A stretch of DNA of 64,000 nucleotides from Fasciola hepatica (lineage: Eukaryota > Platyhelminthes > Trematoda > Plagiorchiida > Fasciolidae), in assembly GCA_948099385.1 (NCBI GenBank), contig CANUEZ040000161.1:3286001-3350000 (forward strand), written 5' to 3'. This document shows positions 1 to 11,821 of this stretch, one piece after another. Made by a program: the position numbers and the translations under genes. Every line of letters begins with the position of its first letter. Position 1 is the stretch's first letter. Under the pieces are notes generated by a model that searched no databases, was not told the DNA's origin, and was given only the letters and a program-made list of their open reading frames with translations.

Positions 1-13
1 TCTTTCCCCTGAC

Positions 14-382
14 TTGAGAAGCCTAAGAAAAGGCTGGTTTTGCTGTTTCCCTGTTTTGAATCAGGTCAAAGTGAATTCCTCCTCTTCGTCCGTCCAGCCG
101 TTTTTCTCTAAGATCACAGCAGAAGAGTTTTTAAAACTGGGCCATGTACTTCTCTACGAACCAATCCTTTTCGCTATTACTCTGTGGAATGCTCTTCCGA
201 AAGATACTGTTCTCTCGCAAAACAAAACTATTCCCAAGAAAAGTCGGACCTCTACATTGGTCTCGCCCAGTAATCTCCTGTCCAAAAAACAAACACCAAA
301 AGTGATACAGACTCGTTTTACTGCAATCCCGCTCCGCTATACGTTTATGAATGTCGCATCCTCATGCCTATTAAGGCGCTGA
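14..382 (+). other. Unassigned 122-codon open frame
   Basis: I do not recognise this product. The frame is rich in Ser, Lys and Thr, has a run of five serines near residue 24 and no catalytic motif I can name. It stops just before a (TA)n tract and has no clear splice donor at its end. It could be a piece of a host exon entering from the left or a repeat-derived frame by chance. The next recognisable sequence downstream is a CR1-like LINE. Confidence 0.2.
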
Positions 383-406
383 CCATAGCGAGGCAATGCC
401 GGATAT

Positions 407-486
<80 letters not shown>
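407..486. repeat. (TA)n microsatellite
   Basis: About 80 bp of alternating TA with one TG interruption near 425. It produces artificial Ile-Tyr frames on both strands. It lies between the unassigned frame and the CR1-like element. Confidence 0.97.
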
Positions 487-488
<2 letters not shown>

Positions 489-1060
489 GTTCTGTTTGTC
501 ATCCCCGCCCCAGGTTCCCTTTACTCTCGTTTCAGCTTGGTGGATCCGAGAGGTGATCAACGAGTTTCTCGAGAACCGGGAAAATGTTTCTCAAAGCCTC
601 GAACCCGAATAGTACTTCCAGACTTTGAGACTACTTTTCTGGGCCTGACAATCCTCGTGAATCCTGAGCGGCAAGGCCGCGCCGCTCGTGGTTTGAAAAT
701 CCTGCCGTTTGACTTTTGACAGGATTCTCACGACGGAATCTTTCGAGCCACTCAAGCTGAAAGGACTACGGCGAAGCTGAAACTTCCTCTGCTGTCCAGC
801 GGCCTATCTTCCGGATCGCCGGCAATTCATGGCGCATGATACAGTCAAGACTAGTGCCCTGAACCCCGTCGCTTTGTCCCGAGGTCTATCTTCCAACTGG
901 TCGGCAATACCAGATGCAAGACACCGTCAAGATTTGTATTTTGAACACAGGCCCTTTCCCGTAGCTCCATTAGCTAGTGAACTACCTTCCAGCCCACGAG
1001 TGACATTCAGATAACAGGATAATCACAGAATCCAGGAACATCTGGGCTTTAGCCTCTCAT
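487..1060 (+). other. Gene-free stretch, possibly 5' part of CR1 element
   Basis: No host gene is seen. The stretch runs into the endonuclease part of the CR1-like element without a visible break, and the frame near 940-1012 may be its degraded upstream end. The match is too weak to claim firmly. Confidence 0.3.
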
Positions 1061-1062
1061 CC

Positions 1063-3456
1063 ATGTACACTAGTCTGGACGAATCTCTACATCTCATAGA
1101 ACAACTACGAGGTCTAAACACCAGCTGTCACTTTACCCATTTCTTACTATTAGGTGATCTCAATGCTCCAAGTGTCAGTTGGGAGAGAAATCCTGCTAGT
1201 AGTCATTTTGGCCAGGCACTAGCAGACCTACTAGCCGAACTCTCCTGGTCGGGGAACCAACAAGGTACCTTACAGGGCAAGCTTTCTCACTGCTCGATCT
1301 GGTGATCTCCAACGAGAACCATCAAGTAGATACGGTGAATGTACTTCCTCTTTTGGGCAATAGTGACCGCGTGGTCCTCCAATTTGACTACATAGTCCGC
1401 CGGCCTGTCAACGCCCCCCAGTGCAAACCCACCCGGGCATTCAAGGGAACCAACTTTGATGACCTCAAGTCCTTTCTGGCTCAAAAAATTAGCACTCTAG
1501 ATCGACTAGCCGATGAAGAAACTCTCAAAGGTTGCGTTGAAGATTGTATCCGTCAGGCCGACCCCCCTTATGTCCCTGGGAAGCAAAGCACTGCCAACCG
1601 TGAGTCCCCATTGCCGTTATCCACCAGACATCTGTTGGGTGAATGCTCTAGAAGGTGTGCACGGCTTAAATCCAAGGGATAAGAAACGGACGTGGCAGAA
1701 TTTAAACGCATTCACAAAGTTTGCAAGGTAAAAATAAGAGAGTTCATTATCAAACAGCAAAGGGCTATCCTCGTGCCAGCGAACCCAAACAGATCCGCTC
1801 TTTTCAGGTTTATGCGCATAACCAGGCGGCCAGGTGCCACTCCACTTGCACCCTGCTTTGAAGATGGCTCTCCAGCCACAACATTTTCCCAAATGGCAGA
1901 AATTTTTAGGTTGCATTTCCAGACCGCCTACACATCATTACCTATTTCTGTCAGCCCCCAAATCCCAGGCTTGCCAGTGGATCAGTTTTTATGCTCTACG
2001 CTCTTTACAAGGCTGGAAGTAGAGAGCCGCCTCAGACATTTTAGTTCATCTAGTTCCATGGGCCCGGACGAGGTCAACCCTCGAATTCTTGAAGAAAAGT
2101 CCGTGATATTGACAGGAATCTACGCGGAGCTCTTCCAGCTATGTTAAGACTCTGGCACCTTCCAAACCTCTTGGAAGAGATGGACAATCAGCCCCATCTT
2201 TAAAATGGGCAATCGCCATCAACCAGGGAGCTACAGACCTGTTGGCCGAACAAGCATTCCCGGTAAGATCTTCGAGCGCATGCAAAAGCGTGTCATGCTG
2301 ACACACTTGCGCAATAATGGCCTGATCTCCCTTGCCCGAAATGGCTTCCTGCCAGGGAGGTCATGCATTACCAATATGCTCTCCGTCATGGATAGTCTTA
2401 CTCGGGCCTACGACGAAGACATGATTCCGCATGCAATCTTTATCCACTCCGCAAAGGCGTTTGACAGGGTGCCGCATAGTCCCCTTATACACAAGCTGGA
2501 ATCTTGCGGAATCTCCGGCAGCGTGCTCTCTCTTCCTCGTAGCTTCCTCACTAATCGGTCATTCAGGGTTGAAGCAGGTCCGCCCTTCTCGGAACCATCC
2601 CCGATACACTCTGGAGTACCTCAAGAATAGCTGCTAGATCCCTTATTGTTTCTCATTTACATAAGTGGCCTTCCAAACAACATTTCAGTGAATATTGCAA
2701 CGTGCTCTAACAATGTTACGGTCTGAGGCAACAACGCCACAGAGTTGCAGTCGGCAATGGACCACGCCAAGCAACGGTCTACCGACTGGAGCCTACCAGC
2801 TGGCGACGACAACCGGGTGAGCGTGTAATTTGGTAATTTCCCGGCTCAACCCTACTGAGAGAATAATGCCACACCAATTCAGGACATGGAATAGCATAAG
2901 GCCCTTCGATTCCGGCTATACAAGTCGTTTTCCTTCTTCTAACACCATCAACCAGCCGACATGTCTGCCTTTCGCCCTCTCAAAATGGTAAGGCGAAACT
3001 TTCCTTCGATTACGAAAGAGGACTTTCGGATCATTTATGGGACTTACTTCCGACCTCTTCCAGAACCCGGCTGTCAGATTGCACACTCTGGCCCGGTCAA
3101 GGACCGAGATATCCCAGAAAGTGTACAAAGGAAAGCCACAAAACTAGTTCACGGATTTTCACCCGTCCCCTATCCTCAAAGGCTGACCGACCTAAAACTG
3201 TACCCTTTCGAAACTCGCAGCGTTAAGTAGGATCTCTTCCTAGTGAACAACCTTTTCACTACAGGGCTTGCAGATCACTTTTTCACGTTTTCGAGCCTGG
3301 GCATCCCCAAAGGGTACTCTAAGGAAGTATACAAGCCTCATTCTCGTAAAAACGTTCGCAAGAAATAACTTGCTGCAGGGGGTCATCGAAGCTCCGAGCC
3401 AAGAAACATCTAAAAAGCGGTTGGACAAGTACTTAGGGCTAACTTTCCCTCATTGA
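1063..3456 (+). mobile_element. CR1-like (SR1-type) LINE, decayed, EN to RT C-terminus
   Basis: A degenerate non-LTR retrotransposon read across several frames. The apurinic endonuclease domain is at about 1063-1400, with the block FLLLGDLNAPSVSW and later SNENHQVDTVNV and SDRVVLQF. The linker is at 1400-2040. The reverse transcriptase follows at about 2040-2760: SSSSMGPDEVNPRIL, then GSYRPVGRTSIPGKIFE, FLPGRSC, HSAKAFDRVPHSPL and HSGVPQE. The C-terminal region around 2960-3230 has ATKLVHGF and PYPQRLTDLKLYPFE. The first catalytic Asp of the usual F-x-D block is Ser (FIHSAKAFD), and the catalytic ADD block reads SNN near 2710. Together with several in-frame stops and frameshifts, this shows a dead copy. 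The clade call rests on domain order and motif style. Confidence 0.8.
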
Positions 3457-3699
3457 ACATTTTAAAAATTCCAACCGGTGTCTGCTCACCCTCGAGTTTC
3501 CTTCAACCGATCTATCTTTCTGCACTCTTTCCATCCCCCTCAAACAAAATTGTGTACAAAAAGATTTTTAAAAAATAAAAGACAAAAATCTTGCTGTTAC
3601 ATTTCCGTTCGCTATGATATATGGACGTTGAGCCTTCGTTGTGCTTTCCATCGTATGCGTCCATGCTTGCTTCTGAGCGCAATATCCTTGTCCCCTTAC

Positions 3700-4440
3700 T
3701 GGGGTAGGGCGGACTTGGGCAGGGAAACAGGTACCGTCCTGAACTGGGCATACAAATGTGACTTACCTCTGAACGCTCAAAAAAGCCATTTGTTGTCAAG
3801 GACAACAGAGAGCCTAACTGTGGCCCATGATCAAGGGCTGTTCACGGTAGAGGCAGTCAGTAGGATTAAAGACCTCGGGGTCATCATGAACAGTGACTTC
3901 AAATGGTCGGAGCAATGCAACGCTGCTGCGCATAAGGCTCGTGGGGAGCTCTTTAGGCTGCGATCAGCTTTGTCTCGCCGGAAGCCGGAGGTATTCGTAC
4001 CTATTTACATGGCTATAGTACAACCTCACCTAGAAGGTAGCGTGCAGGCTTGGTCACCCTTCTACAAAATGGACGCCGCCTGCCTCGAGAAAGTCCAACG
4101 GCTCGCCACGCGAATGATTGAAGGGCAGAGGGGTAAGACTTACGAGCAGAGACTCTGTGACCTGAATCTTTTCTCGTTGGAAAGGAGGAGACGTCGAGGG
4201 GATCTCATAGAAACTTTCAAGGCAACGAAGGGCTTTTCTGGCCTTAGACCAGATAGTCTATTCCAAGTGGCCGTAGACTCCAGAACAAGGGGACATGATG
4301 GCTAGATCGCAGGGTTGTGAACAGTTGGAACGGTCTGCCTGGTGAAATGGTAGATCTGCAGACAGTCCAATCCTTCAAAGGTGCCCTAGATCGCAAGTGG
4401 TACGAGATCTTTTCTTGTAGTGAGCCTTGAGTATATCAAC
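3700..4440 (+). mobile_element. CR1-like LINE, 5'-truncated RT C-terminal part
   Basis: A second CR1 fragment, from a different copy than the one ending near 3456. Recognisable blocks are LNWAYKCDLPLNAQKSHLL, IKDLGVIMNSDFKWSEQC, YMAIVQPHLEGSVQAWSPF, KVQRLATRMIEG and LNLFSLERRRRRGDLIE. After a frame change near 4306 the CR1-typical ending NSWNGLPGEMVDL and SFKGALDRKW follows. The open part is 3478-4305, but its first 75 codons do not look like CR1 and are probably unrelated sequence. The 3' end is followed by a gaact-type tandem repeat. Confidence 0.82.
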
Positions 4441-4703
4441 TAGATGGATGACGGGTAGCACTGTGGTCCTTCTGGAGTATGTTTTAACAGACTTTGTCCC
4501 TCATTGCATACTGTCTCAGTGAACGCTCACGATGCATAATGTCTGACGCAGTTGATGTGCGGTGAGATTTTTCGTTTCCCTCTCATTTTTAGCGGGGATT
4601 CGACGAAATACACTCGGCAGTGGTGGGTGCATAACTGGTGTGCATACCATCGAAGGGATTTTAGATGCTCGATTGGCCGTGGCCATTACTTGTCCTGTGC
4701 AGA

Positions 4704-4730
4704 CTGAACTGAACTGAACTGAACTGAACT
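4704..4730 (+). repeat. Short (GAACT)n tandem at LINE 3' end
   Basis: Five direct copies of gaact sit about 260 bp after the CR1 coding end. A two-copy gaactgaact also occurs near 31713. This is probably the simple-repeat tail of the CR1 element. Confidence 0.7.
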
Positions 4731-5969
4731 ACTTAAAGACTTAAAGACTTCAAGGTCGCCGACGGGTAGGGTGGTGTTATGATTTTTCACTTTGAAAGAA
4801 GTTCGGCGCGTGGTTGTTGGTCTGTACTGGTATGAATTCTGAAGATTTGGAAGCTCTGAAAAAAATATGGATTGAGTTAGTTTTTCCGGTTTCCACAAAT
4901 ATTCTCTAAATTATTAGTCAATCGGGGAGGTCTTACGTTGTCTGGGTAATAGCCGTCGGCCAGTTCAACGCAGTTCGCATTTAAATTAAAATTATACGTG
5001 TTCCCCAGTTTTTTCAGCGAGTTAGACAATACCGCGTGATCCGCTACTCAGGCATAGGTGGGGAATGTTTTCAGGTTGATCTTTGTCCACGTTATTTCCT
5101 TGCTCTAACAGTGTTTTCCGACCTATGCAGCACGAGTGTCCGCTTTACTGTCACACGAATGCCCCCTGAGGGTCCCCTTAACCGCACCACTAAGTGGTCC
5201 CAGATATAACAAGAAAGAGTACACTCAGGGGACTGACGAAAAACAACTGTAAAAAAGCATTCCGAGCAACAGAATAAATGGGGTTTTTCAGGGATGTTGG
5301 CTGCTTTAGACCTAAATGCCTCACTTTCTGTGATCTTCATCTGTCTAGGACACGTATTTTGAACGTCTCCAAAGAGGACACTCAAGGAACGGTCCTGTCG
5401 AATCACAAGTTCTCTTGTGCCTGGAGGTTGTTGACTAGCGCTAACATGTCTTTCTTACATTAAATACCCCTGAAAGGTTTTTTCGGGGTTTCAGGGGAAT
5501 ATCGAGTGTTCGAATGGTTAGCCAATGTTTTAGAGTCCTTTTTCGAGTCTTTGAAGGCAGTAAAATTTGTCCGTCCAGCTTTACAGGGCTTCGCATCACG
5601 CGTGTGTACCGTTTGCAGACTACACAAATCATGATTCCATAGCCATTCCGATCATTTTGTGTCCTATTTAGCTACGACTCTAAAACGTCCAAACAATAAT
5701 GAAGACTTGTTGAAGCATTTGTAATAAAGCGAAAAACACTCACACTCAGTTTTATTTCCGGGTTATCTGCTGCAAAATGACGGCAGCTTAGAATGAGTGG
5801 TATATACCCTTGTGATACAAAGCCCGTTCGTAACATGGGTTTCCGGTCAGTTTGCCTAGTAACTATTCTTCCTCAGGCCAAAATGAAATTAACACAAAGA
5901 AAATCGACCGCCAGGGTATTGTGCGTTTTTTAAAGTTAGACATTTTATTCCACTTATTGCCTTCCATCA
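4731..5969. other. Gene-free stretch upstream of ENDOV exon A
   Basis: No recognisable coding block, RNA gene or repeat family. The missing first exon of ENDOV could lie here or further upstream. I searched for a short Met-initiated frame ending in an R codon split after its second base followed by GT and found none that was convincing. Confidence 0.4.
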
Positions 5970-7475
5970 CGACGAGACTGCATCTTGACGTGGTGTGATG
6001 GTTTGCGCGTCTCTATGACGGAAAGAGCTTTACAGGATGGCTTCTTTAAGCCGGAGATGCAATCACACCTAACGGGTCAATGGGTAGAGACCAGACAGTC
6101 CAGTCTGCTGGTCCTCCAGGTTGGGGTCGATTTGAGCTGGCAACTCAATCGGCAAAATCAGTGGAAGAATAATTGATCCAAGCAAATGGGCTTCCACTCA
6201 GACACCCCGCTGCCTTGCTGGTAGGTTCTTGTTAGAACTAAGGGCTTTGGATGGGGAACCTAATCATTCGCCTGCTTTGTGGCCGGACACCCTAGCAGTA
6301 CCCGTGCAACATCTCCCATGAACTGCACGAATACAAAGAATTCCATACTGCATCGGTCGTCGCGCACGATAATCAGGACCGCACTGCCAATTCCATCGAG
6401 TGGGATGGGTAGTGATAAGTGGGCTATTGCTCAGAATTCCCTCTTATTCGACCTTTGTCTTCTGTCCCTAACCACCTCCCTTTGCCCCTTCTATCCACCC
6501 ATAATACTCCCACTGACAACATGGCCAATACTCGGAACGGTTCATTGTCAAATAGTGTCGGGAATGGTCCTCTGTCTTGTAACTCACATTTTCTTAAGCC
6601 TCATCAGCCTCTGAATCTCGGCTCTTATTTTCAAAGACGGTAACCTAACACTTTTACTGAGGTTGAGAAAACTCCTCGGTTTGACATGGGAGAAGGAACA
6701 AGTTCCAGAGAGTTGGTGTGAATCGGTGATCATACTGCTTTATAAGAAAAGCGACAGGTCCTTCTGTGAAAACCACAGGGGAATAAGTCTGGTTAGCGCC
6801 GCATCCAAACTGCACGCTGGTATTATTCTCCACCGCTTATCTAATGCTCGCGAATAGTGCTTGCGCGAGAATCAAGCTGGCGTTAGACCTGATCGAGGTT
6901 GTATTGATCACATCTTCACTGTTCAACAGATTTTAGAACATAGACACACCTTCAGTAAGCCTACTATCTCCGTTTTTCTTGGTCTTAAAGCGGCCTTCGA
7001 CCCAGTCGACCGCACAGTTCTGTGGCGCTGCCTCTTGCTGAAGGGCATACCAGAGAAATTCATTTCCATCGTAAAATCCCTTTAAATTAATAGCCGAAGC
7101 CGAGCTCGCGCTTACGATGATCTTTCACCTGAGTTCGTCACGCGAAATGGTGTGCGTCAGGGTTGTGTTCCGTCACTCTTCATTTTCAACTTTGTGATCG
7201 GAACAGCTCTTGAGAAAGTCCTATCTTCGAGTGAGAACAGCGTCGTCGACCTTTTTCAGACAGTAAACTGTCAGACTTGTAATATGTGCGCAACGTTGAA
7301 CTCCTGAATGAAGACCCGGGCCGACTGCTAGTTTTTCTAGTGCAGCAATATTTCTTCAAACTGTAAAATGTTGCTACAGGACTGGGTTGACCCTAAACCA
7401 AACCTTGTTCTATCAGGAGAAGTTTTAGATGAAGTGAATAAATTTTATTGCGGTGGTAAGATTAAATCACATCTC
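5970..7475 (+). mobile_element. RTE-like LINE copy 1, endonuclease deleted
   Basis: The 5' leader parts are at 5985-6170 (also present inverted at 37440-37620) and 6279-6640 (nearly the same as 11822-12130). The copy then jumps straight to the reverse transcriptase at about 6640, so the endonuclease is missing. RT blocks: WCESVIILLYKKSDRSFCEN, HRGISLVSAASKL, ENQAGVRPDRGCIDHIFT, SVFLGLKAAFDPVDRTVLW and NGVRQGCVPS. The catalytic Asp of the first block is Gly (FLGLKAAFD). The last homology (MLLQDWVDPKPNLVLSGEV) ends about 50 bp before the ENDOV exon A acceptor. Confidence 0.85.
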
Positions 7476-7519
7476 ATTAATACTCCCCATGTCACCAGTT
7501 TACTTTCATTTTATTGTAG

Positions 7520-7688
7520 GGAACAGTACGTTCAGCGCAAATGCCTCATTCTAGAAGACCCGCTGTGGTTGCGCGAACAGATTGCTTCGGAGCAATTGCT
7601 AGTTGGTGGTGTGGACATTTCATTTTCCAAAATTGATTCAAATCGAGCTGTGGCAACGTTGGCTGTCGTGGATATGAAGTCACTTGAG
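7520..7688 (+). CDS. ENDOV: Endonuclease V, coding exon A (first seen)
   Basis: First visible exon of the host endonuclease V gene, an enzyme that cleaves next to inosine: in animals mainly inosine-containing RNA, in bacteria deaminated DNA. The exon follows an acceptor ttattgtag and carries one base of a split codon plus 56 codons. It begins REQ, like the LWKREQ block I recall from human ENDOV, and contains LVGGVDISF. The Asp there (codon 32 of the visible protein) is the first metal-binding carboxylate. It ends KSLE at a gttagc donor, phase 0. The preceding intron is phase 2, so a short N-terminal exon with the start codon is missing. An RTE copy ends about 50 bp upstream. Identification rests on motif order across five exons; no other family fits. 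Confidence 0.93.
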
Positions 7689-7859
7689 GTTAGCCTGAAT
7701 GTCTTTATTTGGGCGCTTCGAACTCTGCGACTATAACTTCTATGACATTCATACCGTGTAGTTATCATTTACGCTGCGCACATTTAATTTTCATACCTCA
7801 ACGCTAGCAACGAAAACCTGGTATGAACGTGTCAATGATAAAATAGCGGATCCCGTAGG
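7689..7859. other. Start of ENDOV intron A-B
   Basis: Short stretch after the exon donor, before the next RTE element. Nothing recognised. Confidence 0.4.
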
Positions 7860-10800
7860 CCACTCATGGGGTGTCTGAGAGGAGTAGCACTTCTGAGTTA
7901 GTTGACTGTCGTGTCCCTTGGGGCATCCTCCATCTCTTTGGTCTCCATCATTCACCCAACTCTCACCTGTGGCTCCACGAAGCTGAAGCATGCATCAGCG
8001 GCCACACCCCGGTAAACCGCTCGACAGGCGGGCTAAACCAGGTTGAGGGTTACCGAGGTCTAAAAAAACTTCGGCGAGACGGTGTTCGGCATGTGAAGAC
8101 AGATCCTTCTGAATGGGCGGACGAGATCTACTGATCCAACGGCCACAAAGGAGACCTGTTCAACTGCCTGATCCGGCATTCCAGAGGAGGCGAACGAACC
8201 GTACAGCAGGTCACCGGCTCCTCTGGGAACACCCTGCTGCCTTGCAGTCTGCACTTGGGTGTGCAAGGGCTAGAGGTGCAACCTCGAACAAAAAGACCGA
8301 ACGGTGCTGGGGACACCGCTTCGTACCCTACTCCCGCGACTCTCTATGATTATTCACGAAACCTCAAGCGCTCATCATGCTACGGCGTCCCCGGTAAGCG
8401 ACGCTCCTCGTGTCCCGGCGGTCGAGGTGATAAGACAACAAGCTGGGATTATTCGCTGCAGGAAAAGAACACATAGTTTGTTGGAATGTCAGGACGTTTC
8501 TAGACGTCGGAAGTCAGTGCATCACAGTGCGAACTCTACATGACTACGACGTAGATATTGCTTGCGTCTCGGAAGTCCGCTTGCCCAACTCAGGTAGCCG
8601 ACAAATAAAGGTCCAGGGTGTGGATACATCCTATTGGCTCTATCACACTGGCCCGAAAGACAACTCCGGTCTCTACGGTGTCGCGTTTGCTCTGAACAAA
8701 GCAGCTAATGATGCAATGATCTCTTGGGAACCAGTCTCATCCAGACTCGTCTTAGCACGTTTTAAAGGCTCCCCTCACGACTTGACGGTGATCGCGATCT
8801 ATGTTCCAACCAATTCAGCTGATGACGAAACCAAAGACGAATTCTACACTAATTTGCAGGAGGTAATCAACCGGGTTTCGAGGCGCGATGTACTTTTCAT
8901 CGCAGGAGATTGGAACGCTCGCACAGGTACGGCCGACGAATCTACTAGTCATATTCTCGGGAGATTTGGCCTTGGTCAACGCTGCGAGAACGGTGGCCGA
9001 GTGATTGGTTTAGACGACATCAACAGAATGGTTGTCTGCAGCACTTGATTTCAACACCCCAAGAAGCACCTACTCACATGGTACTCCAATGACGGTCACA
9101 CTGCACACTAACTCGACCACATCCTGGTGAGAGCCCGTTGGGCCTCGTCTGTGGAGGATTGCCGAGCGTACCGAGGTGCAATAACGGGCAACACAAACGG
9201 CACCGACCATGTCCTCCTACGCGCATGTTTCAAAGTTCATCTGTCTACACATGCTAAAGTGTCTGCACCCTCTCGGATAAACGTTGCTGCCCTAGAAAAT
9301 CCAGAGAAGCGAGAAGCGTTGTCACGAGCAATCACAACCCGACTAACCAACGCAACCAATGCACAGGCAGATGAAGTTTCTGTGGGAGGGCAGTGGACTC
9401 GAATGATGACGACAATCAAGGAAGCTTCTTGGACAGTACTCGGGAGAACAAAAAGGCGGACAAAGGATTGGATCTCGGAGAGTACGCTCCAGCCGTCAAC
9501 CAGAGCACACGAAGCGCGACTGGCAGGTAGTAACGAACGCCGCAGACTGCAGCGAGAGACCACACGCTCCGCCAAGGCTGATCGCAAAAGATACTGGATA
9601 GAAATAGCCGAAAAAATGGAGACTGCGTCCGGAATTGGTGACTTCGGTAAACTGTTCCGCTTTATTCGAAACGCCGCCAATAGGTTTTATAAGCAAAATT
9701 CCCTTCGTGACACGGCAGGAAACTTATTACCCGAACAGAGTAAGAAAATGGACCGATGGGTGGAATACTTTAGTCAGCTGCTCAACCGGCCTACGGACCA
9801 CCGGACGGACCAACCAATATCAACCCCTCCAGTCCAGTACGAAAGCAACTGTGACCCGCCCAACACCGCGGAAATCACGGAGATGATAAACAAATTGAAA
9901 GACAGAAAGGCTGCTGGGGAAGATGGCATCCCTCCAGAAGTGTATAAAGCATGTTCATCGTCATTGATTGACAGGTTGTGTACACGTTTTGGTTCCATTT
10001 GGAGAGCCGAGGCATTTCCACCCGACTGGGGAATGTCCATACTACTGCCCATTCCGAAGAAAGGTGATAGATCGGCATGCGAGAACTACCGAGGGATCAG
10101 CCTGATCGATGTGGCCGCAAAGATCTTTGGTGCGTTGTTACTAACCCGTTTCTCCGAGGCAAGAGACCAGCGCACTCGCCCGAATCTAGGGGGTTTCCGC
10201 CGTGGCAGAGGCTGTGTGGATCAAATCTTCACACTGCGCTGAATACTGGAGCACCGCTATAAGTTTCAGCAGCCGACGGTAGCTTGTTTCATCGACTTCC
10301 GGGCAACTTTCGATTCGGTAAACCGCGAGTCTCTTTGGACCATAATCCAATCCGATGGAATGCCCGATAAGCTTTTAAGGCTGTTAAGGGGATACTACTC
10401 GACAACCGGTGCTAGGGTTCGTATGTACGGTGAAGAGTCCCGCGAGTTCACACTCACTACCGGAGTTAGGCAGGGCTGTCCGCTCTCACCGGTGCTGTTC
10501 AACTACGCCATCGATTGGACAATGCGACAGGCATTACACAACTACCCTGGCGTTCAGCTTAGCCAGGAAATGTACATCTCGGACCTGGAGTTCGCCGATG
10601 ATATTGTCGTGCTTGGAGACTCTGCCGCTACGCTACAACCAATCCTCGACCGAATCAATTCCTTCGCGAGGTTTATCGGACTTGAAATAAACTCGACCAA
10701 AACAAAAGCTTTCACAACCCATCTGGCCCGACAATTCAACAACTGTCGATGAATGACCAACCAGTCGAATACGTCCCTTCATTCAAATACCTAGGCTCAA

Positions 10801-11455
10801 CTCTGCTTCCGAACGGCCAGGAAAAAGATGAAGTGGTATTACGGATCGTCAGCGCCAGGAGAGCCTTTCTTCAGCTAAGACGAACGCTGTGGACTCGCAG
10901 TGAAATCAGCTTAAGAACCAAAGTTCGTGTTTACCGTGCTGCCATCCGGCCCGTACTCATCTATGGCTGCGAAACCTGGCCACTACGAGCTGAGGATACG
11001 AGAAGGCTGGAGGTTTTTGACCACTGGTGCCTGCGGCAAATCCCCAAAGTCAAGTGGAGCGACAGGGTGTCCAACGACGAGGTAAGGAGACGATGCTCTG
11101 ATATCGATGCTCTCCCCGTCCTCCTCCAACGTCGACGACTTCAGTGGTTCGGCCATACACTTCGGCGACCCGAGTCAGAGATAACCAAGCAAACACTCTG
11201 CCCCACTCCCTGCCCTGGTTGGCGTTGTCGCCTTGGTGGGCAGCTCAAAACGTGGACCAGTACAATCGAGAAAGACGTAGAGCTTCTAGGCCTTCGGTCA
11301 GTCTATGGAGCCCGGCGATGGAAAAAGGACTGGATCAAGATCTGTACGGAGCTCGCCTCCGACCGCCGCGCGTGGTCAGCAGTGGTTCGTGATATCCATA
11401 GAGCCGACTTATCCTCTCGCAGGAGATAGTCGCGTAAAAGTAAAAGTAAAAAGTA
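7860..11455 (+). mobile_element. RTE-like LINE copy 2, nearly complete (second subfamily)
   Basis: The best preserved element in the window. The 5' leader is at about 7860-8520. The endonuclease at 8527-9126 has YDVDIACVSEVRLP, LFIAGDWNARTGT and, after a frameshift and a stop, LDHILVRARWASSVEDCRAY. The RT at 9127-10752 has KDRKAAGEDGIPPEVYKAC, LLPIPKKGDRSACENYRGIS, ACFIDFRATFDSVNRESLW, TGVRQGCPLSPVLF and DLEFADDIVVL, so all catalytic Asp residues are present. A single TGA at 10240-10242 interrupts it. A 1-nt slip near 10745 leads into the C-terminal region at 10749-11429 (PVEYVPSFKYLGSTL, VLIYGCETWPLRAED, RRRLQWFGHTLRRPE). The copy ends with a gtaaaa-type short repeat near 11440. Its sequence differs clearly from the other RTE copies here. 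About four lesions suggest a fairly recent insertion into the ENDOV intron. Confidence 0.92.
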
Positions 11456-11821
11456 AGTACTCAAATTCATCCGGGAAACGATTGTGGTGGTGGTTCCGTA
11501 AGTCTGTTTGTAAAGCGTATTCTTTAGATGATGCCCTGTATGTGTGTGTGGTAGGGGAGGGGGCTTGGTTCACATCCCGCATGCCTTTTTATTTTAACGC
11601 GGTTAGCTCCTGCAAGAGAATGAGCTAGCTCCGGGAGTGTCCCGAACGTCACCTGCCCGTGAGCGACGATGTGAGGCGCGACCTGGGCACGGTATAATCC
11701 AGTTCTGCTTACAGTTACAAACGCCGTAGATGGACTGAAGTCCGAATCGCTCAGCGTCTGATTTGACAGTACTGATCTATTTTTTTCATCTGTCCTGCGA
11801 GGTGACAGAACCACCCTAGAC

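Noticed and set aside
345..719. Frames rich in Ile-Tyr on both strands
   Set aside because: They are the (TA)n microsatellite read in several frames.
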